DNA from: JAXGPP01 sp964436865
Lineage (GTDB): Bacteria; Planctomycetota; Planctomycetia; Pirellulales; Thermoguttaceae
NCBI GenBank assembly: GCA_964436865.1
Contig: CAYTFK010000208.1
Span: forward strand, 1-12,777
Length of the DNA stretch: 12,777 nt
Direction of reading: 5' to 3'
Shown here: positions 7,601-12,777 of the stretch, piece after piece
Numbering within the stretch: position 1 is the first letter of the stretch
Layout: the number at the start of each line of letters is the position of its first letter
Position numbers and translations under genes: made by a program
The notes under the pieces: generated by a model
What the model saw: the letters and a program-made list of their open reading frames with translations, nothing else
What the model was told of the DNA's origin: nothing
Databases searched by the model: none

Positions 7601-8799
7601 GGGGAGGCCTTGACATTGGCCGGCTTCGCGACACCAGCGGTGACGACGTGCTGGAGATCCGGCCGGGGCTGGCGCTGCTTTCCGGCACCGGGTACGGCTT
7701 CCGACTGGAAGAATTCGAACGGATCCTGGTTCTCGGGAGCGGCGAGGGATACGACACGGCGGCGCTGTACGACTCGGCCGGGAATGAGACGTTTTCGGCC
7801 TGGCCGGAAGTGGCAATCCTCGAAGGGAGCGGCTTCTACTTCTACGTCGAACGGTTCGATCTCGTGCATGCCAACGCGACGGCAGGCGGGCAGGATCTGG
7901 CGCTGCTGTACGACTCGGACGGCGACGACACGTTTACCGCCAGCCCGACCTTGGCCAGGATGCAGGGAGACGGCTACCTGAATCGGGCGCGGTCGTTCGA
8001 CCAGGTCGAAGCATACGCCTATGGGGCGGGGAGCGACACGGCGGTGCTGAGTGATTCGGCCGGCAACGACGTGTTTGTGGCGAACCCGGACCAGGCAGAG
8101 TTGTCGGGCAGCGGCTACAGAAACCGGGCGGTCGGATTTGACGCGGTTTCGGCGGCGGCCCGGAGCGGCGGTTATGATACCGCGGCGCTCAATGACTCGC
8201 CCGGGAACGACCTGTTTGTCGCAACTCCCACCGAGACGACGTTCTCGGGGCCCGGCTTCTCGCTCAGCACGATCCGCTTCGACGTCGTGAATGCATACGC
8301 CAAGGCCGGTGGCAATGACGTGGCGGAGATGTACGATTCAGCGGGCGATGACACGTTCGTCGCGAAATCGATCTACAGCCGCTTGCTGGGCGACGGCTTC
8401 GTGATCGGAGCGAAGTTCTTCGACGCGGTGCACGCCTATGCGAAGAGCGGCGGAATCGACGCCGCGAGGTTCTATGGTTCGGCGGGGGCCGACAGCTTCA
8501 TCGGCCGGTCGACCTGGTCGCAGATGTCGGGCAACGGCTACTTCAACCGCGAGAAGTTCTTCGAGGACGTTGCGGTCTACGGCGACGGCCCCGGGGACAC
8601 GGCATGGCTTTTCGGCAGCGAAGGGGACGATTACCTGTATGCTGCGGGGAGCACTGCCCGGCTCTCGTACGGCCAGCGGGCAATCCTCGCCGCGAATTTC
8701 CCGTCGGTCAGCGCCACATCACAAGGTGGCACGAATTACCGCAAGATCCTCCCCATCGACTATGTCCTGACGACGTACGGCACCTGGATCGACGTGTAG
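4687..8799 (+). CDS. Giant exported repeat protein with LEPR-XLL-like N-terminus, Ig-like region and 47-residue C-terminal repeats
   Basis: This 1370-residue protein is probably on the cell surface or secreted. The basic N-terminus (RRPYHAKGGGRLKPRK) and 'LEALEGRNLLA' (39-49) form a variant of the LEPR-XLL signature of planctomycete exported giants; no ordinary signal peptide is present. Next comes the first part of a bacterial Ig/cadherin-like domain ('PVAVDDEYSV', 'GVLINDI', 71-100). It is followed by a degenerate and then two full copies of a unit of about 150 residues (about 186-330 and 395-551). The Ig-like remainder is 'TGPLHGELELLANGSFRYTP' to 'ATVTLNVE' (556-636). About 637-775 is unassigned. 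About 785-875 resembles a pre-peptidase C-terminal (PPC) beta-sandwich. 'GTDGNDQFQF' (887-896) opens a region of about nine 47-residue units (930-1330). The protein has no visible catalytic motif, sortase signal or C-terminal membrane anchor. An adhesive or structural role is inferred only. GAGG lies 9 bases before the ATG. Confidence 0.85.
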   Translation: MAFSDRDDRVHASQPGQNSNRRPYHAKGGGRLKPRKLGLEALEGRNLLAVTTSADPLADVAAVWYAAATAPVAVDDEYSVDQHVDLVVPAPEGVLINDIPVSAAVGSLLVPSYGLDNDLIITADTAGKMAGDLLVRFLADREGNPGLWAEYIPAVGNEPGQLDVHLQTSAWVQAAYSSTGGLGRTANSRFTVTATVGGDEFNGIRVVVVDNNVGAGNERVEYDYDSQSLRLWINDGTTTANRLEAAFLANAEVSSRLAFAHVAGSDGNGLVTAAILTGTGGWTQTTRGADGGAVLSTASQVVATINGSPNLAQDFTAALAPGETGAGRVAAFEEAVHAGQVQQSNLLQFIGRSGASDLRFVKGRAGESLRVDSWTSRPVADNPTATVQGINANSTIQIRALRTGREFGGVGIQFIDNAGQNGDYVLYDARQRLLLINIDVTGGTSANEVLALIAADSYVNDLFAASNVGGSDGTGLIHPDMLGGGNPWAVTSSGIAREGAVFVRLGTDTTGQITTTAQELVDYFNDARNSQWLQGLGIGVGIAPQSEGWGVIDVSTAPIEFEPGGAPLLGNRDAGIAGMAAELVTGPLHGELELLANGSFRYTPDYNFIGMDRFTYRVTAGLEVSNEATVTLNVELTDLVDFHGTRNGLLYVRSLGTVSPALGRTELGFGTSIGSHRAVIEDLSQPSGDVFAGYIHPGELVRFSLRTEGEGRVAYAFSAAGDVPSRLSFTDDDFSLGMGGTIVRQVAPDVWHLRLDPAVGGTDREPLLIELRIVDAIMPTNLGTVGQASVAGINLTGGEIWYELETAHDGFLTLDTTFAGGGVETRLYSNRGYDLGAATAVAGGSRLDWEVMAGERYYVKLSGTGTNIGLRATNLLGLAGGNLSAFGTDGNDQFQFDAAGLQPVVINGVQYQIDGSTVRTVSYAGGSGVDSLALWGTARSEVADVALDAGTFTGTGLDVRFTGVENVVINGRGGLDIGRLRDTSGDDVLEIRPGLALLSGTGYGFRLEEFERILVLGSGEGYDTAALYDSAGNETFSAWPEVAILEGSGFYFYVERFDLVHANATAGGQDLALLYDSDGDDTFTASPTLARMQGDGYLNRARSFDQVEAYAYGAGSDTAVLSDSAGNDVFVANPDQAELSGSGYRNRAVGFDAVSAAARSGGYDTAALNDSPGNDLFVATPTETTFSGPGFSLSTIRFDVVNAYAKAGGNDVAEMYDSAGDDTFVAKSIYSRLLGDGFVIGAKFFDAVHAYAKSGGIDAARFYGSAGADSFIGRSTWSQMSGNGYFNREKFFEDVAVYGDGPGDTAWLFGSEGDDYLYAAGSTARLSYGQRAILAANFPSVSATSQGGTNYRKILPIDYVLTTYGTWIDV
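5242..6339 (+). repeat. Two diverged tandem copies of a unit of about 150 residues inside the giant protein
   Basis: Residues about 186-330 and 395-551 align by eye. In each, a beta part ('GDEFNGIRVVVVDN...YDYDSQSLRLWI' against 'GREFGGVGIQFIDN...YDARQRLLLINI') is followed by a helix ('TANRLEAAFLAN' / 'SANEVLALIAAD'). The motif 'GSDGNGLV' / 'GSDGTGLI' follows, then a second helix-like element ('TASQVVATINGSPN' / 'TAQELVDYFNDARN'). A partial third copy seems to precede them (about 116-165). The units differ too much for recent duplication. Confidence 0.7.
7474..8676 (+). repeat. About nine 47-residue (141-base) protein repeats
   Basis: Units start at Asp residues 930, 976, 1023, 1070, 1117, 1164, 1211, 1258 and 1304; spacings are 46, 47, 47, 47, 47, 47, 47 and 46 residues. 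The approximate consensus is DTAxLYDSAGNDTF, then xAxPxxAxLxGxGYxxR, then AxxFDxVxAYAxAGG. The acidic 'SAGNDxF' turn in each unit recalls half an RTX calcium-binding nonapeptide. The DNA copies are diverged, so the repeats are old and kept at the protein level. The first two and last units are degenerate. Confidence 0.9.
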
Positions 8800-8846
8800 G
8801 CCCTGGCGGGGCGTGCTTCCAGATTGCCGCGAGCCGGCGCAGCGGG
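8800..8846. other. Short convergent gap
   Basis: Only 47 bases separate the stop codons of the plus-strand repeat protein and the minus-strand ComEA-like gene. A small GCCC/GGGC stem with a 5-base loop (8800-8812) is the only structure seen. It is too weak to call a terminator with confidence. Confidence 0.3.
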
Positions 8847-9275
8847 CTACTCGATGCGGATGTAGGGCCGAATTCGCTCGAGGGTTTTCGGCCCAATACC
8901 CGGCACGTGGTCGAGTTCGTCGAGTGAGGCGAAGGGGCCGTGCGACCCGCGCCATTCGACAATCCTGCGGGCGGTGCTCTCGCCGATTTCGGGCAACTGG
9001 GCCAGTTCCGGCCATTCGGCGTGGTTGACGTCGACCGTGAAGATCGCTTCTTGGGGCGGTTGGCGGTCGATATCGACCAGTTCACCCTGATGTCCTCCGC
9101 CGACAAGCCACCAGATGCCCATGGCCGCCAGTGCCAGGAGCACGAGCCCGGCCACCGCCGGTTGATCGGCGCGGCGCAGCGGCGACGAAGGAAGGGCGGG
9201 GGAAGCGGATCCTGGCGCGGGAGGGGCGGCCGGGTGGGCGTTCGTTCGAGGCTTGTCGGGAGGCAGGGGAGTCAT
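8847..9275 (-). CDS. ComEA-like membrane protein with paired helix-hairpin-helix DNA-binding domain
   Basis: This 142-residue protein has a Pro/Ala-rich N-terminus (1-38), one transmembrane helix (about 40-58) and a short linker. Two helix-hairpin-helix motifs end the protein: 'LAQLPEIGESTARRIVEWR' (91-109) and 'LDHVPGIGPKTLERIRPYI' (121-139). The 'GPFASLDELDHVPGIG' join is typical of the ComEA/HhH family, whose members bind double-stranded DNA at the membrane during transformation. The N-terminal anchor predicts that the HhH part lies outside the membrane. Planctomycetes carry many such short HhH proteins, and none nearby completes a competence system here, so DNA uptake is a possibility and not a conclusion. 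The ribosome site is weak (GGCGGA directly before the ATG), so the exact start is less certain. Confidence 0.85.
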   Translation of the reverse strand: MTPLPPDKPRTNAHPAAPPAPGSASPALPSSPLRRADQPAVAGLVLLALAAMGIWWLVGGGHQGELVDIDRQPPQEAIFTVDVNHAEWPELAQLPEIGESTARRIVEWRGSHGPFASLDELDHVPGIGPKTLERIRPYIRIE

Positions 9276-9345
9276 TCCGCCGGACCACGATCGATCGGCG
9301 GCGCAGGGACAGTTGTTGCGCGCCTTTCGGTTTCAGTTGCCGCCC

Positions 9346-9374
9346 ATTATCTTTGAACGTTAACGGAAATGCAA
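9346..9374 (-). promoter_or_regulatory. Candidate promoter of the ComEA-like gene
   Basis: On the minus strand TTGCAT (9369-9374) and GATAAT (9346-9351, 5 of 6 matches to the -10 consensus) are 17 bases apart. The leader would be about 64 bases. An 8-base palindrome, CGTTAACG (9358-9365), sits inside the spacer. The -35 match is poor (3 of 6). Confidence 0.3.
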
Positions 9375-9399
9375 ACGGTCCAACTCTGGTTCGCGTGGT

Positions 9400-9414
9400 G
9401 GAGGACGTCGGTTG
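9400..9414 (+). promoter_or_regulatory. Strong ribosome site fixing a TTG start for nadC
   Basis: GGAGG at 9400-9404 is followed by 7 bases and then TTG at 9412, the first codon of nadC. No in-frame ATG or GTG lies nearby, and the N-terminus from TTG fits the family length, so the rare start codon is well supported. Confidence 0.8.
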
Positions 9415-10338
9415 AAGGAATTCGAGCAACTCTCTTGGAACGAGCAGGTGCGAGCCGATCTGGAGGCGATTCTGCCGTTGGCCCTCGACGAGGATTTCGG
9501 CGCGGAAGGCGACCTGACGAGCACAGCGCTGGTGCCGGCCCACGCCGAGGGCGCGGCGGCGGTCGTCTCCCGGCAGAGAGGCATTCTGGCGGGGATGGCG
9601 GCAGCGGAAACGGCGATCGCGGCGGTACATGCCGAGCTGCAATTCTCGATCGAGAAGACCGACGGGCAGGCCGTGGAAGAGGGCGATCGCGTGGCGCGGA
9701 TTGCCGGGCCCGCGCGGGCGCTGCTGATGGCCGAACGGCTGGTGCTCAACCTGGTCGGCCGGCTCTCGGGCGTGGCCACGCTCACGCGGAGGTACGTCGA
9801 CGCGGTGGCGGGTACGCGGGCGCGGATCTACGACACGCGGAAGACGACACCCGGCTGGCGGCGGCTGGAGAAATACGCCGTGCGCTGCGGCGGCGGGCAC
9901 AACCACCGCACGGGGTTGTTTGAAGCGGTGCTGATCAAGGACAACCATCTGGCGTTTGGGGCGGGTGCTGCGGGGACCGATCGGTTCACGCCGGCCCAAG
10001 CCGTCGCGCAGGCGAGGCGTTATCTTGATGAAAGGTTCGGCCCAGACGCAAGCCGCATGATCGTTGAGGTGGAGGTCGACAGCCTTGTTCAGCTCGAGGA
10101 GGTACTTCCGGTGCGGCCGGACCTCGTGTTGCTGGACAACATGACGCCTGATGAACTGCGCCGTGCGGTACAGCGTCGCGATGAGCTGGCGCCGGGTGTG
10201 GAACTCGAGGCCTCGGGAGGCATCAATCTGGCAACGGTCCGCGCCGTAGCCGAGTCGGGCGTGGACCGCATCAGCGCCGGCGCGCTGACGCACTCGGCGA
10301 TCGCGATCGATTTCGGCCTGGACTGGGAGAGTCCGTGA
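9412..10338 (+). CDS. nadC: Nicotinate-nucleotide diphosphorylase (carboxylating), quinolinate phosphoribosyltransferase
   Basis: NadC converts quinolinate and PRPP to nicotinate mononucleotide, CO2 and pyrophosphate in de novo NAD synthesis in the cytoplasm. The 308 residues fit the type II PRTase family. Visible motifs are 'DEDFGAEGDLTS' (26-37), 'ERLVLNLVGRLSGVAT' (108-123), 'DTRKTTPGWR' (141-150), 'EKYAVRCGGGHNHR' (153-166), 'LIKDNH' (174-179), 'EVEVDS' (219-224), 'LLDNM' (240-244), 'EASGGI' (266-271) and 'SAGALTHS' (288-295). Together these supply the substrate-binding Arg, Lys and His residues and the acidic pair expected of the active site. No key residue is missing. The N-terminal 10 residues are a small extension. 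The nearby genes are not NAD genes; nadA and nadB are not in the window. It starts with TTG behind a strong GGAGG. Confidence 0.97.
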   Translation: MKEFEQLSWNEQVRADLEAILPLALDEDFGAEGDLTSTALVPAHAEGAAAVVSRQRGILAGMAAAETAIAAVHAELQFSIEKTDGQAVEEGDRVARIAGPARALLMAERLVLNLVGRLSGVATLTRRYVDAVAGTRARIYDTRKTTPGWRRLEKYAVRCGGGHNHRTGLFEAVLIKDNHLAFGAGAAGTDRFTPAQAVAQARRYLDERFGPDASRMIVEVEVDSLVQLEEVLPVRPDLVLLDNMTPDELRRAVQRRDELAPGVELEASGGINLATVRAVAESGVDRISAGALTHSAIAIDFGLDWESP

Positions 10339-10378
10339 GTCAGGGGTAAGGGATGCGGTGAGCCAGTATCTTGGAGGC

Positions 10379-10406
10379 TTGTCGCAAATCGGGCCGGTTC
10401 TACCAT
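10379..10406 (+). promoter_or_regulatory. Weak candidate promoter of the Gly/Tyr-rich secreted gene
   Basis: TTGTCG (10379-10384) and TACCAT (10401-10406) are 16 bases apart, each with 4 of 6 consensus matches. The leader would be about 50 bases, ending in GAGAGGTG just before the GTG start. Read-through from nadC (stop at 10338) is an alternative. Confidence 0.25.
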
Positions 10407-10464
10407 GTAACGGATGGAGGACCCTTTCGGGCCATAACGAACCCCTACTCACGAGAGGTGTACC

Positions 10465-11121
10465 GTGAAAAAGCAGATCCTGGCAGCGGGCCTGGCGTTG
10501 GCGATGGTCGGCGGGGGCGGGGTTGCTCGCGGCGACGACAACACTGCGCAAGTCCTGGGTTCCATCTTCTCGGGAATCTCGGGCATGATCGGCGCAGCCA
10601 ACTCAGGAGGTTACGGCAATTCCGGGTACGGGCAAGGCGGGTATGGGCAAAGATCGGCGCCCTACCGAGTTCAGCCGGGAAGCGGTTGGAACCAGAGTAA
10701 CAGCAGCAACAACTGGAATACATATGGTTGGGGTGGCTATTCCCAGCCGACGTATTCACCGGGCTATACTACCCAACCTTCCTACTCACAGGGCCACACT
10801 ACGTATTACACCCCGTCGTACAACATCGCGACGAACGCGCCGCCCGCCTATCAGCCCTCGTCGTACGGCACGGTTTCGGCAGCGGTTGCGCAGATCAAGA
10901 TTTCCAACCCGGCGAGCAATGGCATGTCGCTGAAGTACCATCTGAATGGACAGTTGTGGGAAATTCCTGCCGGGTACGAGCAGAAACTCGAACGGCAATA
11001 CGTGATCGAATTCTCGCGCGGGACGGGTTTTGGCAACGCCAAGTACCAACTCACCAGCGGCACCTACTCGTTCCAGCCCACCGAACGCGGCTGGGAACTG
11101 TACCGGCAGTCGAGTCAGTGA
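10465..11121 (+). CDS. Secreted Gly/Tyr/Gln/Ser-rich protein with compact C-terminal domain, function unknown
   Basis: This 218-residue protein starts at a GTG with GAGAGGTG just upstream. It has a Sec signal peptide (MKKQ, then a hydrophobic core; likely cleavage after ARG, residue 23). A short helical segment follows (26-45), then a low-complexity region (47-136) built from Gly, Tyr, Ser, Gln, Asn and Thr, with short 'GYG', 'YSQP' and 'TTY' motifs. The C-terminal domain (about 140-215) is different: 'IKISNPASNGMSLKYHLNGQLWEIPAGYEQKL', then 'YVIEFSRGTGFGNAKYQLTSGTYSF' and 'RGWELYR'. It looks like a small beta-domain. I recall similar C-terminal domains in other planctomycete secreted proteins, without a known role. 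The low-complexity part resembles prion-like or glycine-rich cell-wall sequences, suggesting self-association or an extended linker. A strong hairpin lies 20 bases after the stop. Confidence 0.85.
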   Translation: MKKQILAAGLALAMVGGGGVARGDDNTAQVLGSIFSGISGMIGAANSGGYGNSGYGQGGYGQRSAPYRVQPGSGWNQSNSSNNWNTYGWGGYSQPTYSPGYTTQPSYSQGHTTYYTPSYNIATNAPPAYQPSSYGTVSAAVAQIKISNPASNGMSLKYHLNGQLWEIPAGYEQKLERQYVIEFSRGTGFGNAKYQLTSGTYSFQPTERGWELYRQSSQ

Positions 11122-11141
11122 CGCTACGCTACATGGCAGAT

Positions 11142-11162
11142 CTGCGGCGACGCTCGCCGCAG
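11142..11162 (+). terminator. Strong hairpin after the Gly/Tyr-rich secreted gene
   Basis: CTGCGGCGA and TCGCCGCAG form a perfect 9-base-pair stem with a CGC loop, 20 bases after the stop codon at 11121. Position and strength suit transcription termination. The stem is not followed by a T-run, so it could instead stabilise the 3' end. Confidence 0.45.
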
Positions 11163-11418
11163 GGCCCCAGTGGCGATTGAGACGCTGACGATCGCGCTCA
11201 ATACCATGTTCTTTTGGTCCGTGGCCCGGCGAGAGATGCGCTAGAGTCTCCGCCGGGCGCAGCTCACCGGGCGGGAGAAACACTCTTCCGAAAACCTGCC
11301 GCCCGCCCCCTGATCGTCGCCAGGCGAACTGTCCATCCAGCGGCTGAGTTCGCCACGCACGATGGCGATCCCCCACCGACGAAGAATCGCGACCGATCGG
11401 CGAGCGATGGTACGCGGT

Positions 11419-11446
11419 TTGACTTCCCCCTCTCGTGGCTTAGAGT
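11419..11446 (+). promoter_or_regulatory. Candidate promoter of the pseudopilin operon
   Basis: TTGACT (11419-11424, 5 of 6 matches) and TAGAGT (11441-11446, 4 of 6) are 16 bases apart. Transcription would start near 11453 and give a leader of about 100 bases containing the palindrome at 11498-11514. A CCCTCTC/GAGAGGG inverted repeat (11428-11434 with 11456-11462) brackets the -10 element and could be an operator. Confidence 0.4.
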
Positions 11447-11497
11447 TGCCGAGCGGAGAGGGTGCGCGCGAGCCGCCCGCGCCGCACCTTGATTGTC

Positions 11498-11514
11498 CTC
11501 ACGCGGAGCGTGAG
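11498..11514. repeat. 17-base palindrome CTCACGC-GGA-GCGTGAG
   Basis: A perfect 7-base inverted repeat with a 3-base loop lies 40 bases upstream of the pseudopilin start. From memory, this exact palindrome ('CTCACGCGGAGCGTGAG') recurs between genes in Pirellulales genomes, so it is likely one copy of an interspersed REP-like element. Only one copy is present in the window. Confidence 0.55.
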
Positions 11515-11540
11515 AGGTGCAGGAAGAGGAGCACGCCGCC

Positions 11541-11556
11541 AGGAGCCGAGCGAGTG
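11541..11556 (+). promoter_or_regulatory. Ribosome site fixing the pseudopilin start
   Basis: AGGAG at 11541-11545 is followed by 8 bases and then GTG at 11554. Starting here gives a 12-residue leader ending in Gly before the Phe-Thr-Leu-Ile-Glu motif, as expected for a prepilin. Longer starts would put over 60 Arg/Pro-rich residues before it. Confidence 0.75.
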
Positions 11557-12156
11557 TCTGCCGATTCAGGATCACGAACCGCCAGTGGATTCACCTTAAT
11601 CGAGGCGGTGGTGGCGATTTCGATCACAGCGATCGCCGGGTCGGCGATCCTGCTGGGCGTCACTTCGTCTGTTCGCACCGCCGACGATGCTCTCAAGAAG
11701 ACCGTAGCGCTGGGGCTGGCCGAGCAGTTGCTCGATGAGATCTGCCAGGCGCGATTCCGGGATGAAAGCGAGGATGTGAGCACCGAGCCGCGGGTCAACG
11801 GACCGGGGGCCACTGAGACTTCGCGGGCGAAGTATGACGACGTGGACGACTACCGAGGTCTTCGCACCATGCCACCCAGCGACCCCTGGGGGGTGGCTTT
11901 GGGAACGGAAAGCGGCGGCGGGGCGAAGCGACATCCGAACTTCCGCAGCTCTTCACTCATGGCCAACTGGCGGCAGGAGGTCGACATCTATTCGCTCGAT
12001 CCTGCCGATCCTACCCGGCGGCTGGCGACCAGCGCCTCGAGCCGCAGCCGCGAGGTGATCGTGCGGATTGTCGAGGTGAATCCCGGCGGCACCAGCGAGC
12101 CGCTGGCGGAATTGCGACGGGTTGTCACCTGGGTGCGGCCGATGGTGGAGAACTGA
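11554..12156 (+). CDS. Prepilin-type pseudopilin, GspI/PilV-like
   Basis: This 200-residue protein begins with a short leader (VSADSGSRTASG) followed by the prepilin peptidase site G|FTLIEAVVAI, with Glu at +5. The hydrophobic N-terminal helix runs to about residue 38, and cleavage and N-methylation would follow Gly12. The remainder is a globular domain: 'GLAEQLLDEICQARF' (54-68) is typical of GspI-like minor pseudopilins. 'YDDVDDYRGL' (94-103) is a motif I associate with planctomycete members, and the C-terminus forms beta-strands ('SREVIVRIVEV', 'LRRVVTWV'). Minor pseudopilins prime assembly of the periplasmic pseudopilus of type II secretion or related pili. The stop codon overlaps the start of the next pseudopilin gene (TGATG), so the two are translationally coupled. 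The exact subtype is inferred from size, the helix motif and order. Confidence 0.85.
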   Translation: MSADSGSRTASGFTLIEAVVAISITAIAGSAILLGVTSSVRTADDALKKTVALGLAEQLLDEICQARFRDESEDVSTEPRVNGPGATETSRAKYDDVDDYRGLRTMPPSDPWGVALGTESGGGAKRHPNFRSSSLMANWRQEVDIYSLDPADPTRRLATSASSRSREVIVRIVEVNPGGTSEPLAELRRVVTWVRPMVEN

Positions 12157-12777
12157 TGCGCGCACAGGTGAAGCATCATTGTGGCAATGGCGATCGACCG
12201 CGCGGTGTGACGCTGCTGGAGTTGCTGATTGCGCTGTCCATCATGGCGGCGGTGGCGGGCACTCTGGGCGTGCTCGGCCGTGCCGTGCAGATGGGTTCGG
12301 AGTACGGCGCCGCGCGCGGGCTTCTCACGCAGCACGCCCGGGTGTGCCTGGAGCGAATCACAGGTGCGGCCAACGGCGCGACGGCCAACGAGCGTTTTCC
12401 CGGCTATGTCGTGGTCGACGAGTGGGTGGACGGTTACTGCTTCGCAGACACGCTGGTGGTGTGGCGGCCGAGCGGCACTGCGCAGGATCCGAAAGGGATG
12501 CCGCGGCTCAACGAGCTGGTGGTATTCTGTCCGCATCCAGCCGACGGCAAGGCAGGCAAGCTGGTTGAGATTCGCGACGATCGCACGGTGGCGCTTGACA
12601 GCGATCCGGCCCAATGGCGGAGCACGATCGCCGGGATCAAGAGCCGCGCGATCCAGTCCAACTCTTCGAGCGACTTGACGGTGCTTTCCGATCGCTTGCG
12701 GACGGCCAGCGCCGGGGGGCGTATGCGTGGAGCGGTGCGGTTTGAGCGGCGTCTGCGGCCCAGCGATTTGGAGTGGA
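12156..12777 (+). CDS. Prepilin-type pseudopilin, GspJ/PilW-like (partial, runs off the window)
   Basis: The gene starts with ATG at 12156, sharing one base with the stop of the previous gene. The frame is open through the last base of the window, giving 207 complete codons. A 17-residue leader (MRAQVKHHCGNGDRPRG) precedes the peptidase site G|VTLLELLIALSIMAAVAG, with Glu at +5, followed by a hydrophobic helix to about residue 42. The C-terminal part has 'GYVVVDEWVDG', 'DTLVVWRPSG' and 'NELVVFCPHP' (about 83-127), a beta-rich pattern like GspJ/PilW minor pseudopilins. Four Cys are present (C9 in the leader, then C64, C95 and C125). Gene order after a GspI-like gene supports GspJ. Full length cannot be known; a GspK/PilX-like gene would be expected next. 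Confidence 0.85.
   Translation, partial: MRAQVKHHCGNGDRPRGVTLLELLIALSIMAAVAGTLGVLGRAVQMGSEYGAARGLLTQHARVCLERITGAANGATANERFPGYVVVDEWVDGYCFADTLVVWRPSGTAQDPKGMPRLNELVVFCPHPADGKAGKLVEIRDDRTVALDSDPAQWRSTIAGIKSRAIQSNSSSDLTVLSDRLRTASAGGRMRGAVRFERRLRPSDLEW

Larger units (their letters stand above)
11122..11553. other. 432-base non-coding stretch with hairpins, promoter and palindrome
   Basis: Several elements lie between the secreted protein and the first pseudopilin: a strong hairpin (11142-11162), an ATTGAG/CTCAAT inverted repeat (11176-11181 with 11197-11202), a CCCGGCG/CGCCGGG hairpin (11225-11231 with 11251-11257), a candidate promoter (11419-11446) and a palindrome (11498-11514). The open frames here lack ribosome sites and recognisable protein features. 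The pseudopilin frame stays open back to 11362, but that part encodes an Arg/Pro-rich sequence unlike a prepilin leader. Confidence 0.6.

Noticed and set aside
7474..8676. Possible DNA-level tandem repeat or CRISPR-like array
   Set aside because: The 141-base periodicity is carried by the protein; the DNA copies are strongly diverged and there are no short identical repeats with unique spacers.
9082..10551. 489-residue open frame on the minus strand, opposite nadC
   Set aside because: It covers nadC and part of the ComEA-like gene, is very Arg-rich, has no ribosome site or recognisable motif, and would require overlap with well-supported genes.
10786..11376. 196-residue minus-strand frame over the 3' end of the Gly/Tyr-rich gene
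   Set aside because: Arg-rich with no family features; it crosses the strong hairpin at 11142-11162 and overlaps a gene with a signal peptide and conserved-looking domain.
11264..11575. 103-residue minus-strand frame with a hydrophobic, Cys-containing start
   Set aside because: It reads through the CTCACGC palindrome and the pseudopilin promoter region, and the 'SHAPRED' stretch is just the translation of that repeat. No ribosome site is seen.

Overview
The window looks like a piece of a GC-rich planctomycete chromosome, most likely from the order Pirellulales. This rests on several things seen in the sequence. One is a giant exported-type protein whose N-terminus carries a basic stretch and the motif LEALEGRNLLA, a variant of the planctomycete 'LEPR-XLL' signature. 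Others are an ECF sigma factor paired with a membrane anti-sigma-like protein, pseudopilin genes with the planctomycete-style 'DDVDDY' motif, and small secreted proteins of a type I associate with this phylum. The assignment is made by eye and was not checked against a database.

Layout. Positions 7-411 (minus) encode a small secreted Trp/Tyr-rich protein. Positions 650-2023 (minus) hold a sigma/anti-sigma pair, with a structured leader upstream (2024-2225). Positions 2226-4373 (minus) are uvrB, the excision-repair helicase. A 313-base divergent gap (4374-4686) separates uvrB from a 1370-residue surface or secreted protein on the plus strand (4687-8799). That protein ends in about nine repeats of 47 residues. 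A ComEA-like helix-hairpin-helix membrane protein (8847-9275, minus) converges on it and diverges from nadC (9412-10338, plus). A secreted Gly/Tyr/Gln-rich protein follows (10465-11121, plus). After a 432-base non-coding stretch with hairpins, a candidate promoter and a sharp palindrome, two overlapping pseudopilin genes start (11554 onward). The second runs off the window end.

How the genes work together. Two housekeeping genes, uvrB and nadC, sit among envelope and secretion genes. The sigma and anti-sigma genes are almost certainly one operon and should form an envelope-sensing switch. The GspI-like and GspJ-like pseudopilins share a TGATG stop/start overlap and should be the first genes of a type II secretion or type IV pilus-like cluster continuing to the right. 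The other genes look like neighbours without an obvious shared pathway.

The most unusual content is the giant repeat protein: it has regular 47-residue units, two duplicated units of about 150 residues, and an Ig-like fold that appears to be split by them. The sigma-factor leader and the conserved-looking secreted proteins of unknown function come next. I did not see a CRISPR array, tRNA, rRNA, insertion sequence or phage gene.
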